Shown here piece by piece: positions 1-7,636 of a stretch of DNA of 64,000 nt. The stretch is taken from positions 83,270 through 147,269 of the forward strand of contig NZ_JAIQWW010000018.1 of NCBI RefSeq assembly GCF_020164455.1, written 5' to 3'. Below the pieces are notes generated by a model. The model was given only the letters and a program-made list of their open reading frames with translations. It made no database searches and had not been told where the DNA came from. Position 1 is the stretch's first letter; each line of letters starts with the position of its first letter. The stretch comes from Phyllobacterium chamaecytisi. Lineage in GTDB: Bacteria > Pseudomonadota > Alphaproteobacteria > Rhizobiales > Rhizobiaceae. Both the position numbers and the translations under genes were made by a program.

Positions 1-1056
1 CCAATCGAGGATTTCGACGCCTATCTCGACCGGTTGAACCGCTTCGTCTTCCGCTCCGGCCTGATCATGAAGCCGATCTTCACCGCGGCAAAAACGGCGG
101 AGAAGAAGCGCGTTATCTATGCGGATGGCGAGGATGAACGGGTCTTGCGCGCAGCCCAGGTTGTGCTGGAAGAAGGCATCGCCATCCCGACCCTGATTGG
201 ACGCCCGCAGGTCATAGAGACGCGTCTGCAGCGCTATGGGCTGAAGATCAAGATCGGCACCGATTTCGATGTCATCAATCCCGAGGATGATCCGCGTTAT
301 CGCGATTACGTCGATCTGCTGCTCAATCTCACAGGACGGCGGGGCACAACACCGGAAGTCGCTCGCACCATGGTTCGCGCCAGTGGCACCGTCATCGCAG
401 CACTTGCTATCGTTCGCGGTGAAGCCGACGCAATGATCTGCGGTCTTGAAGGCCGTTTTGAGCGGCACTTGCGTAATGTCGACCAGATTATTGGAAAACT
501 GGAGGGCATACGCAATTTCTCCGCGCTGAGCCTGCTGATTTCGCAACGCGGTGTGCTGTTCCTGACCGACACCTACGTCAGTATCGATCCGACTGCAGAG
601 GAAATCGCTGAAAAAACGGTTCTTGCCGCCAACGAAATCCGCCGCTTCGGCATCGAGCCCAAGGCAGCCTTGCTCTCGCATTCCAATTTCGGCTCACGCG
701 ATTCCGAAAGTGCAGCAAAGATGCGGAGCGCATCAGAAATTCTGCGCGTCAAGGCGCCTGATCTGGAGCAGGATGGCGAAATGCATGGCGATTCCGCGCT
801 TTCGGCGATCCTGCGCGAGCGCGTACTTCCGCATTCGCGGCTGAGCGACGAAGCCAATCTGCTGGTTTTCCCTAATCTCGACGCGGCGAATATCACCCTC
901 AACGTCGTCAAATCCGTCACCGATGCCTTGCATGTCGGCCCGATCCTGCTCGGTGCCGCCAAGCCCGCACATATCCTGACGCCGTCGGTCACATCGCGCG
1001 GTATCGTCAACATGACGGCACTGGCGGTGGTGGAAGCATCTCAACGCGTTGATTAA
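1..1056 (+). CDS. maeB: NADP-dependent malic enzyme, C-terminal part
   Basis: The open frame enters from the left edge and ends at TAA 1054-1056. The visible 351 residues are the C-terminal phosphotransacetylase-like domain of the long malic enzymes (about 760 residues in full). The junction motif RSGLIMKPIF and the motifs YADGEDERVLRAAQ and GPILLGAAKPAHIL support this. MaeB decarboxylates malate to pyruvate with NADP, linking the TCA cycle to gluconeogenesis and NADPH supply in the cytoplasm. The PTA-like domain is usually non-catalytic and is thought to affect oligomerisation or regulation. The N-terminal malic domain lies outside the window. Confidence 0.93.
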   Translation, partial: PIEDFDAYLDRLNRFVFRSGLIMKPIFTAAKTAEKKRVIYADGEDERVLRAAQVVLEEGIAIPTLIGRPQVIETRLQRYGLKIKIGTDFDVINPEDDPRYRDYVDLLLNLTGRRGTTPEVARTMVRASGTVIAALAIVRGEADAMICGLEGRFERHLRNVDQIIGKLEGIRNFSALSLLISQRGVLFLTDTYVSIDPTAEEIAEKTVLAANEIRRFGIEPKAALLSHSNFGSRDSESAAKMRSASEILRVKAPDLEQDGEMHGDSALSAILRERVLPHSRLSDEANLLVFPNLDAANITLNVVKSVTDALHVGPILLGAAKPAHILTPSVTSRGIVNMTALAVVEASQRVD

Positions 1057-1119
1057 CAGGCGGGTGTCTTATTGCTGCCGCATGGCCGTGGCTGGTTCGT
1101 GCGCATTCACTCGCCTCGA

Positions 1120-2052
1120 ATGCGCATGACAATCTTGGGCCGCCGCATGTACCGGACATTTCAGATCGCCTTTATGGCAGCGACCGCCGTCTTGGCGGCG
1201 GCGCAACTTTCTTCCGCAAATTCAGATATTTGCGCGCGCATGCTGCACCGGCTGGACGAGCTCAACCGCAACGCCGATGTCGATGACTTCGAACTCAGTT
1301 TGCGGCGTGACCGCGTCGAAGCCGCGCTCGATGCCAATAATTGTTCTGCCGTGGACGACCGCGTCTATGATGACCCGGAGCCGGACACGGCGGGTTCGCA
1401 GTCTTACGAGGTTCTGGGGAAAGAGCCCGAACCTGTCGAGCCGGAAATGAGTACAGCTCCGGTCTATGGCGGCCGATACCAGACACTTTGCGTGCGTGCA
1501 TGTGACGGCTACTATTTCCCGCTCTCCTATGAAACCGGCGCGGAGAATTTCTCACGCGATCAGGCGCAGTGCCAGTCCCAGTGTCCCGGCGCAAAGCTGT
1601 ACTATCAGCCCACAGACAATCCAAATCCTGAAAGGATGACTTCGTTAAGCGGCGAAGATTACAAGGACATGCCGAATGCCTTCAAATTCAGGAAGGTAGG
1701 AGCCAATGGAACGCCGCAATGCGGTTGCCAGAGATCGGCCGGAAATTTCACCACCTTGGGCAATCCAGCGGCGGCGACATCAGCCATAGGAAAGCCCGGA
1801 GAACCAGCCAAAGTTGTCGAACCTGCGAAGCCTGTTGAAACCACAGTCGAGCCGACAGTGCCGGCAGCTCAATCGACCGAAAATTCGTCGTCCATTATTC
1901 AGCTGGGTGAACCCGCAAAGACCAAGACGGAAGCACCGCTGCCGCAGCCGCTTACCGGCGACAAGCCGATCGATCCGAACCGCAAGGTCAGGGTCGTCGG
2001 GCCAACGTTCCTTCCCGACCAAGAAGAGATGGACTTCGGGAAAAAACCTTGA
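1120..2052 (+). CDS. secreted DUF2865 protein with an altered C-terminus
   Basis: About 310 residues. An N-terminal signal peptide (hydrophobic run IAFMAATAVLAAAQ) is followed by a coiled segment and a Cys-rich core: LCVRACDGYYFPLSYE, QCQSQCPGAKLYY and QCGC, typical of the alphaproteobacterial DUF2865 family, whose function is unknown. A low-complexity Pro/Glu/Lys tail leads to the conserved [11 protein letters not shown]. Starts at 1120, 1126 and 1147 are all possible and none has a clear Shine-Dalgarno site. Family members usually end with an A-x-(D/N)-L-x-AP type tail. Here the last residues are EMDFGKKP, because a 41-bp repeat and inserted DNA replace the original 3' end (see findings). 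Confidence 0.8.
   Translation: MRMTILGRRMYRTFQIAFMAATAVLAAAQLSSANSDICARMLHRLDELNRNADVDDFELSLRRDRVEAALDANNCSAVDDRVYDDPEPDTAGSQSYEVLGKEPEPVEPEMSTAPVYGGRYQTLCVRACDGYYFPLSYETGAENFSRDQAQCQSQCPGAKLYYQPTDNPNPERMTSLSGEDYKDMPNAFKFRKVGANGTPQCGCQRSAGNFTTLGNPAAATSAIGKPGEPAKVVEPAKPVETTVEPTVPAAQSTENSSSIIQLGEPAKTKTEAPLPQPLTGDKPIDPNRKVRVVGPTFLPDQEEMDFGKKP
1986..2026 (+). repeat. 41-bp direct repeat, left copy (attL-like)
   Basis: Identical over 41 bp to 6196-6236, beginning GGTCAGGGTCGTCGG and ending CCGACCAAGAAG. The bases just outside differ on both sides (a/t at 1985/6195, a/g at 2027/6237). It lies inside the 3' end of the DUF2865 gene, and the right copy lies in the 3' end of gltX. The arrangement is that of attachment sites left by site-specific integration into the end of a protein gene. 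Confidence 0.85.
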
Positions 2053-2055
2053 CGA

Positions 2056-2415
2056 TCAATCCGTTGTAACTTTTTCGCGCGGCGGAATCGGAATTCGACA
2101 GACGCGGCATAAAATGAAACCCTGCCAGTGTGCAGCGAACCGAACCGCCGGCACGCTCGATAGTCGGAGTATGAAGCGGAACGAGTGTTGTGCCGTCATC
2201 GATGTCGCACATTGATCCGCGTCGAACGCGGCAAGCGCCGTGGTCGACAGCGCGAGGATGCGCCGTCCGTCGTGACCCTGAAGCTCCAGCGCGTTACCGG
2301 CGAAATTCGCGATCTGCATGCTGGTCAAGGCAACGACGGTGCGACTGGGTCGCTCAAGCCGGACGACGACTTCGTCGCGCCGTCGCCGCTCGGTTATCAT
2401 GTGCGTGCCGATCAT
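2056..2415 (-). CDS. uncertain ORF in the 469-bp gap inside the insert
   Basis: The space between the DUF2865 stop and the quinone oxidoreductase gene has one minus-strand frame worth recording, 119 residues, with ATGs at 2415 and 2400. The first ~65 residues look protein-like (charged, then LQGHDGRRILALSTTALAA). The rest does not, and there is no Shine-Dalgarno site. I do not recognise the product. It may be the remnant of a gene carried in by the insert, or non-coding sequence. Confidence 0.22.
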   Translation of the reverse strand: MIGTHMITERRRRDEVVVRLERPSRTVVALTSMQIANFAGNALELQGHDGRRILALSTTALAAFDADQCATSMTAQHSFRFILRLSSVPAVRFAAHWQGFILCRVCRIPIPPREKVTTD

Positions 2416-2521
2416 GGCGAACTGCGTCGGCCACGAGGTCTCCTCTGATATCAGTCGTCGGCTAGTTGGACGCAGCGGAGCTGCCAGTTGAGCAACAGCA
2501 AGCGCGAACGAGAGCGAACCA

Positions 2522-3490
2522 CTAGGGAAGGAGGAGCAGCTTTCCGACGCTGCTTCTGCTTTCCATAAGCTGATGCGCCTGCGCGGCGTCCGCCAGGGCG
2601 TATTCTGCCCCAATCTTGACCTTGAGGTCCCTGCTTCCAACCAGTCCGAACAGCGCCGCGGTGCGCTCGCGGAAGAGTGAGGGAGTGTGGATATGGTCCA
2701 GGAAGACAGCATAGCCGATCTTGATGCTCTTCGGCAGTTGCATGAGCTCCAAGGATTGTGGGGCGCCCAGCACCGGGCCGAACCAGCAAAACGTACCGGA
2801 GCGCCGCAACGATGCCACAGAATCCTCAAACGTCGCCGGCCCCGAGCCGTCGTAGACGACGTGCACGCCTTCACCCCCCGTCAGCCGCAGCGCCTCGTCG
2901 GCAAACTTGCCGTCGCTGTTGACGATGACATGATCCGCGCCGGCGTTCCTCGCGGCGGCCACCTTATCCTCGCTCGAAACCCGGCCGATGACCCGACCAC
3001 CGCGCAGCTTGATCAATTGCGTCAGCAGCAGGCCGACGCCGCCCGCGGCGGCGTGAACCAGTGCGACATCACCCGGCTGAACAGGATGGAAGTCCGTCGC
3101 GAAATGGCTGGCGGTCAGCCCCTGCATCATCAGCGCTGCCGCCGTCCTGTCGCTGATCGCATCCGGCACGGGCGCAAGCGAGGTAACCGGCAACGCGATG
3201 CGTTGCGCGTAGCTGCCCGGACCATAGACCCAGGCGACGCGCTGGCCCGGCCTAAACTCGGTTACGCCGTCGCCCACGGCGACGATGCGGCCCGCACCTT
3301 CGACGCCTAGGATCTTCGGATCCGGCAGGTCGGTCCAGATGACACCGCGTCGGGCGCCGATGTCCATGAAGTTGACCCCCGCGGCGGCGATCTCGACCAG
3401 CGCCTCGCCCGGACCGGGCGCGGGATCCGGCAGATCGACCCATTCTAGCGCCTCGGTTCCGCCGGGCCGCCTCATCCTGACCGCCTTCAT
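2522..3490 (-). CDS. quinone oxidoreductase / zinc-free MDR-family reductase
   Basis: 322 residues. It is a medium-chain dehydrogenase/reductase of the NADPH:quinone oxidoreductase (Qor) branch. It starts MKAVRMRRPGGTEALEW, has GVNFMDIGARRG near the active site, the nucleotide-binding loop HAAAGGVGLLLTQL, and the late motif SRSSVGKLLL. The zinc ligands of alcohol dehydrogenases are absent, as expected for this branch. Likely reaction: NADPH-dependent reduction of quinones or reactive enals. Its ATG overlaps the stop of the upstream gene by 4 bp, so it is translationally coupled in a three-gene operon read from the AraC-side promoter region. GC content is visibly higher than in the flanking core genes. 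Confidence 0.88.
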   Translation of the reverse strand: MKAVRMRRPGGTEALEWVDLPDPAPGPGEALVEIAAAGVNFMDIGARRGVIWTDLPDPKILGVEGAGRIVAVGDGVTEFRPGQRVAWVYGPGSYAQRIALPVTSLAPVPDAISDRTAAALMMQGLTASHFATDFHPVQPGDVALVHAAAGGVGLLLTQLIKLRGGRVIGRVSSEDKVAAARNAGADHVIVNSDGKFADEALRLTGGEGVHVVYDGSGPATFEDSVASLRRSGTFCWFGPVLGAPQSLELMQLPKSIKIGYAVFLDHIHTPSLFRERTAALFGLVGSRDLKVKIGAEYALADAAQAHQLMESRSSVGKLLLLP

Positions 3491-4584
3491 CTTAAGCGGC
3501 CTCGCTCGATACCGGCGCTACGCTCGATCGCATCGATAAGGCGATGCAATTCGACGGCGTCGTCGAAGGTTGGGCTGAGGCGGGTGCCCTGCCGCATGTC
3601 GGATGCTATCCTGGCATAGGCGACGGCAATGCCTTGCGACGGCCCTTCGGCGAAGTGATCCATGCCGTAAAACGCCGGTATCTCGATCGCTTGCAGCGCC
3701 TGATCGCCGCTCGCGCCCATCAGCCTAAAGCCGCCGAAGCCCGCATAGCCGACCGGGCTGGTGAGAATGATGTCCCCTCCCGTGCCGTTGATCTCGAGAT
3801 GGAAGTTGGTCCCGCGCGACAGCCCGCCGCGAAAGTGCGTAGCCACAACCACGCCGTTCGCCAGCGTGCCGTTCACGACGACCTGGTCCGGAACAGTCAT
3901 CGGCAGCACAGCGCCCGTCTCGTCGGTCCGGGTCGTCTTGCGGCGAATGGCATATCTGGCGTCCACCGTCTCAAACCGACTGCCAAGCACGTCGAGCAAT
4001 CCGTCGATCGAATGGGCAAAGACGACGTTTTGCATGCCGGCGCCCATTGCAGGGTCGAGCGTGTAGGCGAAGGTCTCGCTCATGGACGCGCCGAAGGTGA
4101 TGCCGGAGCCGATCATCGTCGCAGACAGGACCTCGCCGACATAGCCGTCCCGGATGAGGTCCCGGATGTGGGCGAAGGCCGGCGTCGCGCGCGTCTGGAG
4201 GCCGATTGTGGTCGCTACGCCTTTCGCCTTCGCCCGGTCGCGCATCGTCACGGCGTCGGCGAGGTTCATGCCGAGCGGCCACTCCGAAAAGACGGCCTTG
4301 CCGGCGTCGATCACACGGGTGACGAGGTCGAGGTGGTGCGGAACCTTGACGGCGATAACCACCACGTCAACCTCCGGATAATTCATCAACGCCTCGTTCG
4401 TCGTCAGTGCATGAGGAACGTTGAATTTTTGGGCGGCGGCTTGAACTGCCTCCGCATTGCGGTGGCTGATCGCAGTCAAGCGAAATTCGGGAAGCTGCTG
4501 CAGGGCGGGAATATGGGTCATCGTCGCCCAGCCCTTTTCGGGATGGACGCCGATGATGCCCACCCGGATCGGATCGTCAGTCAT
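3487..4584 (-). CDS. Gfo/Idh/MocA family oxidoreductase
   Basis: 365 residues. The N-terminal Rossmann fold begins IRVGIIGVHPEKGWATMTHIP, and the dinucleotide-fold lysine motif VVVIAVKVPHHL is followed by AGKAVFSEWPLG, the position of the conserved E-K/W-P signature of the family. The C-terminal half is the alpha/beta substrate domain (GTGGDIILTSPVG). Members oxidise or reduce sugars, inositols or related secondary alcohols with NAD(P). The substrate cannot be read from sequence. It is the middle gene of the operon, 12 bp after the NTF2-like gene and overlapping the quinone oxidoreductase gene by 4 bp. Confidence 0.85.
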   Translation of the reverse strand: MTDDPIRVGIIGVHPEKGWATMTHIPALQQLPEFRLTAISHRNAEAVQAAAQKFNVPHALTTNEALMNYPEVDVVVIAVKVPHHLDLVTRVIDAGKAVFSEWPLGMNLADAVTMRDRAKAKGVATTIGLQTRATPAFAHIRDLIRDGYVGEVLSATMIGSGITFGASMSETFAYTLDPAMGAGMQNVVFAHSIDGLLDVLGSRFETVDARYAIRRKTTRTDETGAVLPMTVPDQVVVNGTLANGVVVATHFRGGLSRGTNFHLEINGTGGDIILTSPVGYAGFGGFRLMGASGDQALQAIEIPAFYGMDHFAEGPSQGIAVAYARIASDMRQGTRLSPTFDDAVELHRLIDAIERSAGIERGRLR

Positions 4585-4596
4585 GGGGATATTCCT

Positions 4597-5037
4597 TTAA
4601 TTCTGGGTGATTTCGAGGATCGTCCGGCGCAGCTGCAGGCGCGCGATGCGCCAGCCCTCCGCGCTATGGACCCATGTTTCGTGATAGTGACCATAGCCGT
4701 GCAACCGCGCCGGCTGGTCAGCCCGAGGGGCGGGATTGACGACGATGTCTTCCATCGCCCAGATCGCGGTGATCTCACGCTCGGAGACGATGTCGATCTC
4801 GGCATTGTGCAAATGATGGCTTGAGCGCGCGCCGTCGAGAAAGTTGCGAACAGCGCTTGCAAATTCTTCTCGCCGGCTAAAGGCGGCAATAGTGTTTCCG
4901 TCCGAATCGAGCATCTCGATCGTTGGCTCTGGGACGAAAAGAGCGGCGAGTTCATCCCATTGCCCGGTATCTACGAAGCGGCAGTAGCGTGCCTTGACGC
5001 GCCGTACCTGCTCAATCGGATAATTCGCTTTCGCCAT
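4597..5037 (-). CDS. SnoaL/NTF2-like protein
   Basis: 146 residues from the ATG at 5037, chosen because AAAGGAG lies 9 nt upstream. An in-frame ATG 27 nt further up has no such site. The sequence (VRRVKARYCRFVDTGQWDEL, then FLDGARSSHHLHN, then YGHYHETWV and a final WRIARLQLRRT strand) is typical of the SnoaL-like/ring-hydroxylating-dioxygenase-beta-like NTF2 fold. Members include polyketide cyclases, dehydratases and isomerases of small hydrophobic substrates. First gene of the operon, divergent from the AraC gene. A small-molecule catabolic or detoxification role is an inference. Confidence 0.78.
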   Translation of the reverse strand: MAKANYPIEQVRRVKARYCRFVDTGQWDELAALFVPEPTIEMLDSDGNTIAAFSRREEFASAVRNFLDGARSSHHLHNAEIDIVSEREITAIWAMEDIVVNPAPRADQPARLHGYGHYHETWVHSAEGWRIARLQLRRTILEITQN

Positions 5038-5140
5038 GACGTGCATCTCCTTTACGATGCACATGTATGTGCGCTTTCAACTTCTTTAAGCTACCGAAAG
5101 TCCCAATTTATTGCTCGATCGTCCAGAACAGCGTGGAATT

Positions 5141-6073
5141 ATGGACCCTCTGACCGAAACTCTCGTCGAGATGCGAATCCGCAGCGCGACCTTCACGCGA
5201 CTGGAGGCCACCGCCCCATGGGCCTGGGCATCACAGGGCGACCGAGCGGTCAAGTTCGTTCTCGTCGTGCGCGGCTCGGGTGTCCTCACTACGGTCAATC
5301 ATCCGGAGCCGATCCACCTTCGTGGCGGCGATGTCTTCATCATGCTCGATGACGAGCCGTATCGGATGTACGATCATGAAGCCTCACTGCCGATACCGTG
5401 CGTCGATGTAGAGAAGCTCCGTATCGGTCATCGGATCGAGGTCGGCGGTGGTGGCGCGCCCACCACCTTTGTCAGTGGCTCTTTCGAAATGGACAGGTTA
5501 GATCTGCGGCCGCTCATCAGCGTCCTGCCGCGGCTGCTCCATCTAAAGCTCGACCAGAACCGTAGCCTGGCCTTTCAGTCGGTGCTGGAGTTGCTAGCCG
5601 GCGAGACCGAGGCGCCCGGCCTCGGCTCGGAAGCTGCGGTCAGCCGCCTGTTCGAGCTCCTCTTCGTGCATGCGATCCGGGCCTACTCCGCACAGCCCGG
5701 CGGACCAGGAGTCGGCTGGCTGGCGGCAATCTGCGACCGAAACCTGGCGCGCGCAGTCGAGGCGATGCACACCGAGCCGGCAGCAAACTGGACATTGGAT
5801 CTGTTGGCGAAACAGGCCGGGATGTCCCGCTCCGCCTTCGCCGCACGCTTCAAGGCGGTAGTCGGACAGACCCCGCTCGACTATCTCACTCGCTGGCGCA
5901 TCTATCGCGCCAGCCGCCACATCCAGCGCAGCGGCGCCTCCGTCGCCGCGGTGGCGCGCGAGGCCGGCTACGACTCGGTGGCGGCCTTCAACCGTGCGTT
6001 CAAGCGCGAGACGGGCCTCACGCCAGGAGCATTCCGCAAGGCGGCGAAGGCCGGCGCGGAACAGGTGGGATGA
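5141..6073 (+). CDS. AraC-family regulator with N-terminal cupin
   Basis: 310 residues from the ATG at 5141. An in-frame TTG at 5111 is less likely. The N-terminal ~190 residues are an AraC-binding cupin (FVLVVRGSGVLTTV, HLRGGDVFIMLDD). The C-terminal ~100 residues carry two helix-turn-helix motifs: LDLLAKQAGMSRSAFAARFK, then VAAVAREAGYDSVAAFNRAF and the family signature RETGLTPGAFR. It is transcribed away from the NTF2/Gfo/Qor operon, with the shared promoter region at 5038-5140. The usual reading is that it controls that operon in response to its substrate. It is the last gene inside the repeat-bounded insert. Confidence 0.9.
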   Translation: MDPLTETLVEMRIRSATFTRLEATAPWAWASQGDRAVKFVLVVRGSGVLTTVNHPEPIHLRGGDVFIMLDDEPYRMYDHEASLPIPCVDVEKLRIGHRIEVGGGGAPTTFVSGSFEMDRLDLRPLISVLPRLLHLKLDQNRSLAFQSVLELLAGETEAPGLGSEAAVSRLFELLFVHAIRAYSAQPGGPGVGWLAAICDRNLARAVEAMHTEPAANWTLDLLAKQAGMSRSAFAARFKAVVGQTPLDYLTRWRIYRASRHIQRSGASVAAVAREAGYDSVAAFNRAFKRETGLTPGAFRKAAKAGAEQVG

Positions 6074-6162
6074 GAGGCTGCCTCCGTGACAGTTCCGTTG
6101 ACGACCAACTCACAGGCCGCGTTTTGTTCTTTTGGCACTGCGTCTCGACTGCCGTAATAACG

Positions 6163-6194
6163 CCCCGGAAAACATTGCGCTTTCCGGGGTTTTC
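6163..6194 (+). terminator. rho-independent terminator after the AraC gene
   Basis: A perfect 9-bp stem CCCCGGAAA / TTTCCGGGG with a 9-nt loop is followed by TTTTC on the plus strand. It ends 2 nt before the right copy of the 41-bp repeat, so it lies at the very edge of the inserted DNA and would separate the insert from gltX. Confidence 0.8.
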
Positions 6195-6195
6195 T

Positions 6196-6236
6196 GGTCA
6201 GGGTCGTCGGGCCAACGTTCCTTCCCGACCAAGAAG
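6196..6236 (+). repeat. 41-bp direct repeat, right copy (attR-like)
   Basis: Same 41 bases as 1986-2026. On the minus strand it encodes the last residues of GltX ([12 protein letters not shown]) and its TGA stop at 6198-6200. GltX therefore keeps its natural end whether or not the insert is present, which is the usual property of attachment sites in gene 3' ends. Confidence 0.85.
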
Positions 6237-7571
6237 GGGCAACAAATCTGCGAGCTCCGGACCAGAAGACAGCCCAGTAAGCGCGATACGCAGTGGCATG
6301 AACAGCGGCTTGCCCTTGCGGCCGCTCTGGGCTTTCACCGCATCGGTCCACAGCTTCCAGGTCTCGCGGTTCCAGGGCTCGGGCGGCAGTAGATCGAAAG
6401 CGGCACGAACGAATTCGCGGTCCTCTTCGGCAAGCTGTTCGTCCGTCGCAGGACTTTCTTTGATGATCTTCCACCAATTCGTAGCATCGGACACGCGCGA
6501 AAGATTGCCCCGAACTGCGAGCCAGAATTCTTCCGCGCGGTCGCCCTCGATACCAAGCGCTACAAGGCGATCCTTTGCTTGCGCATAGGGCATTGCGTGA
6601 ATCAGCGCGCGGTTGAGCGCATCCAGTTCAGCCGGGTCGAACTTCGAAGCCGATTTGGAGGTTGCCGCCGGGTCGAAAATATCGGCCAGCGTGGCCATGT
6701 CCGGTACGGCAGTCACATTTTCCGACGTTCCAATCAACACCGCAAGACTGGCCACAGCCATCGGTTCATAGCCGTCACGCCGCAAACTGCCGATCGAAAG
6801 CGCACCGGTACGCTTGGAGATCCCCTCTCCCGACGCCGTGGTCAGGAGGTTGATGTGACCAAGTTCGGGAACCTTGGCACCCAGAGCCTCGATGATCGAA
6901 ATCTGTACGCCACTGTTGGTAATGTGGTCGTTGCCACGGATGATATGGGAGATGTCCATGTCGATGTCGTCAACGACCGAAGTGAACGTATAGAGATAGG
7001 TGCCATCTTCCCGTATCAGAACCGGATCAGAAAGCGAGGCGAGATCAACCGTTTCCCTGTCGCGCACAAGATCGTTCCAGTGAACTTCGGTCCTCGTTAC
7101 CGAAAACGGATCGTCCTTGAAGTTTGGCAGCAGGAAGCGCCAATGCGGCCGGCGCCCTTCCGCCTCAAGCTTTTCTCTATCGGCTGACGTCAGCTTCAGG
7201 GCATCGCGCCCATAGATTGGCGGGAGGCGCCGCGCCAGGCGCAGCTTGCGCTTGCGTTCAAGTTCCTCGGCAGTCTCGTAGCAGGGATAAAGCACACCGG
7301 CTGCCTTGAGTTTTTCGGCCGCAGCATCATAGATCGGGATGCGCTTCGACTGGTATTCGATGCGCACCGGTTTGATGCCCAGCCAGTCGAGGTCCGCGAT
7401 CGTCGCTTCAGCGTATTCCGTCTTGGAACGAACGGTATCCGTGTCGTCGAAGCGCAGGATGAATTGGCCATTGTTCTTGAGGGCGAAAAGCCAGTTGAAC
7501 AAGGCAATACGTGTATTGCCAATGTGGATATAGCCGGTCGGAGACGGTGCAAAACGGACGATAATGGTCAT
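6198..7571 (-). CDS. gltX: glutamyl-tRNA synthetase
   Basis: 457 residues, full length. The class I signature appears as [17 protein letters not shown] and the second motif as EGISKRTG in place of KMSKS. The Rossmann catalytic domain is followed by the alpha-helical anticodon-binding domain ([19 protein letters not shown]). It charges tRNA-Glu. Many Rhizobiales carry two GltX paralogues and a non-discriminating enzyme feeding GatCAB, and which paralogue this is cannot be decided here. The 3' end lies in the 41-bp repeat. The next gene upstream on the same strand, 65 bp away, is an unrelated ABC exporter read toward it. Confidence 0.95.
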   Translation of the reverse strand: MTIIVRFAPSPTGYIHIGNTRIALFNWLFALKNNGQFILRFDDTDTVRSKTEYAEATIADLDWLGIKPVRIEYQSKRIPIYDAAAEKLKAAGVLYPCYETAEELERKRKLRLARRLPPIYGRDALKLTSADREKLEAEGRRPHWRFLLPNFKDDPFSVTRTEVHWNDLVRDRETVDLASLSDPVLIREDGTYLYTFTSVVDDIDMDISHIIRGNDHITNSGVQISIIEALGAKVPELGHINLLTTASGEGISKRTGALSIGSLRRDGYEPMAVASLAVLIGTSENVTAVPDMATLADIFDPAATSKSASKFDPAELDALNRALIHAMPYAQAKDRLVALGIEGDRAEEFWLAVRGNLSRVSDATNWWKIIKESPATDEQLAEEDREFVRAAFDLLPPEPWNRETWKLWTDAVKAQSGRKGKPLFMPLRIALTGLSSGPELADLLPLLGREGTLARRP

Positions 7572-7636
7572 GCTTGCGGCATATCGGATAGAGCCAGCAA
7601 TGGCAATATGGGCCGCGTTTGCGCGCGGCCCATATC

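Noticed and set aside
3544..4824. Long plus-strand open frame of 426 codons
   Set aside because: It is exactly antisense to the Gfo/Idh/MocA and NTF2-like genes, is rich in Arg/His as GC-rich shadows are, and shows no domain.
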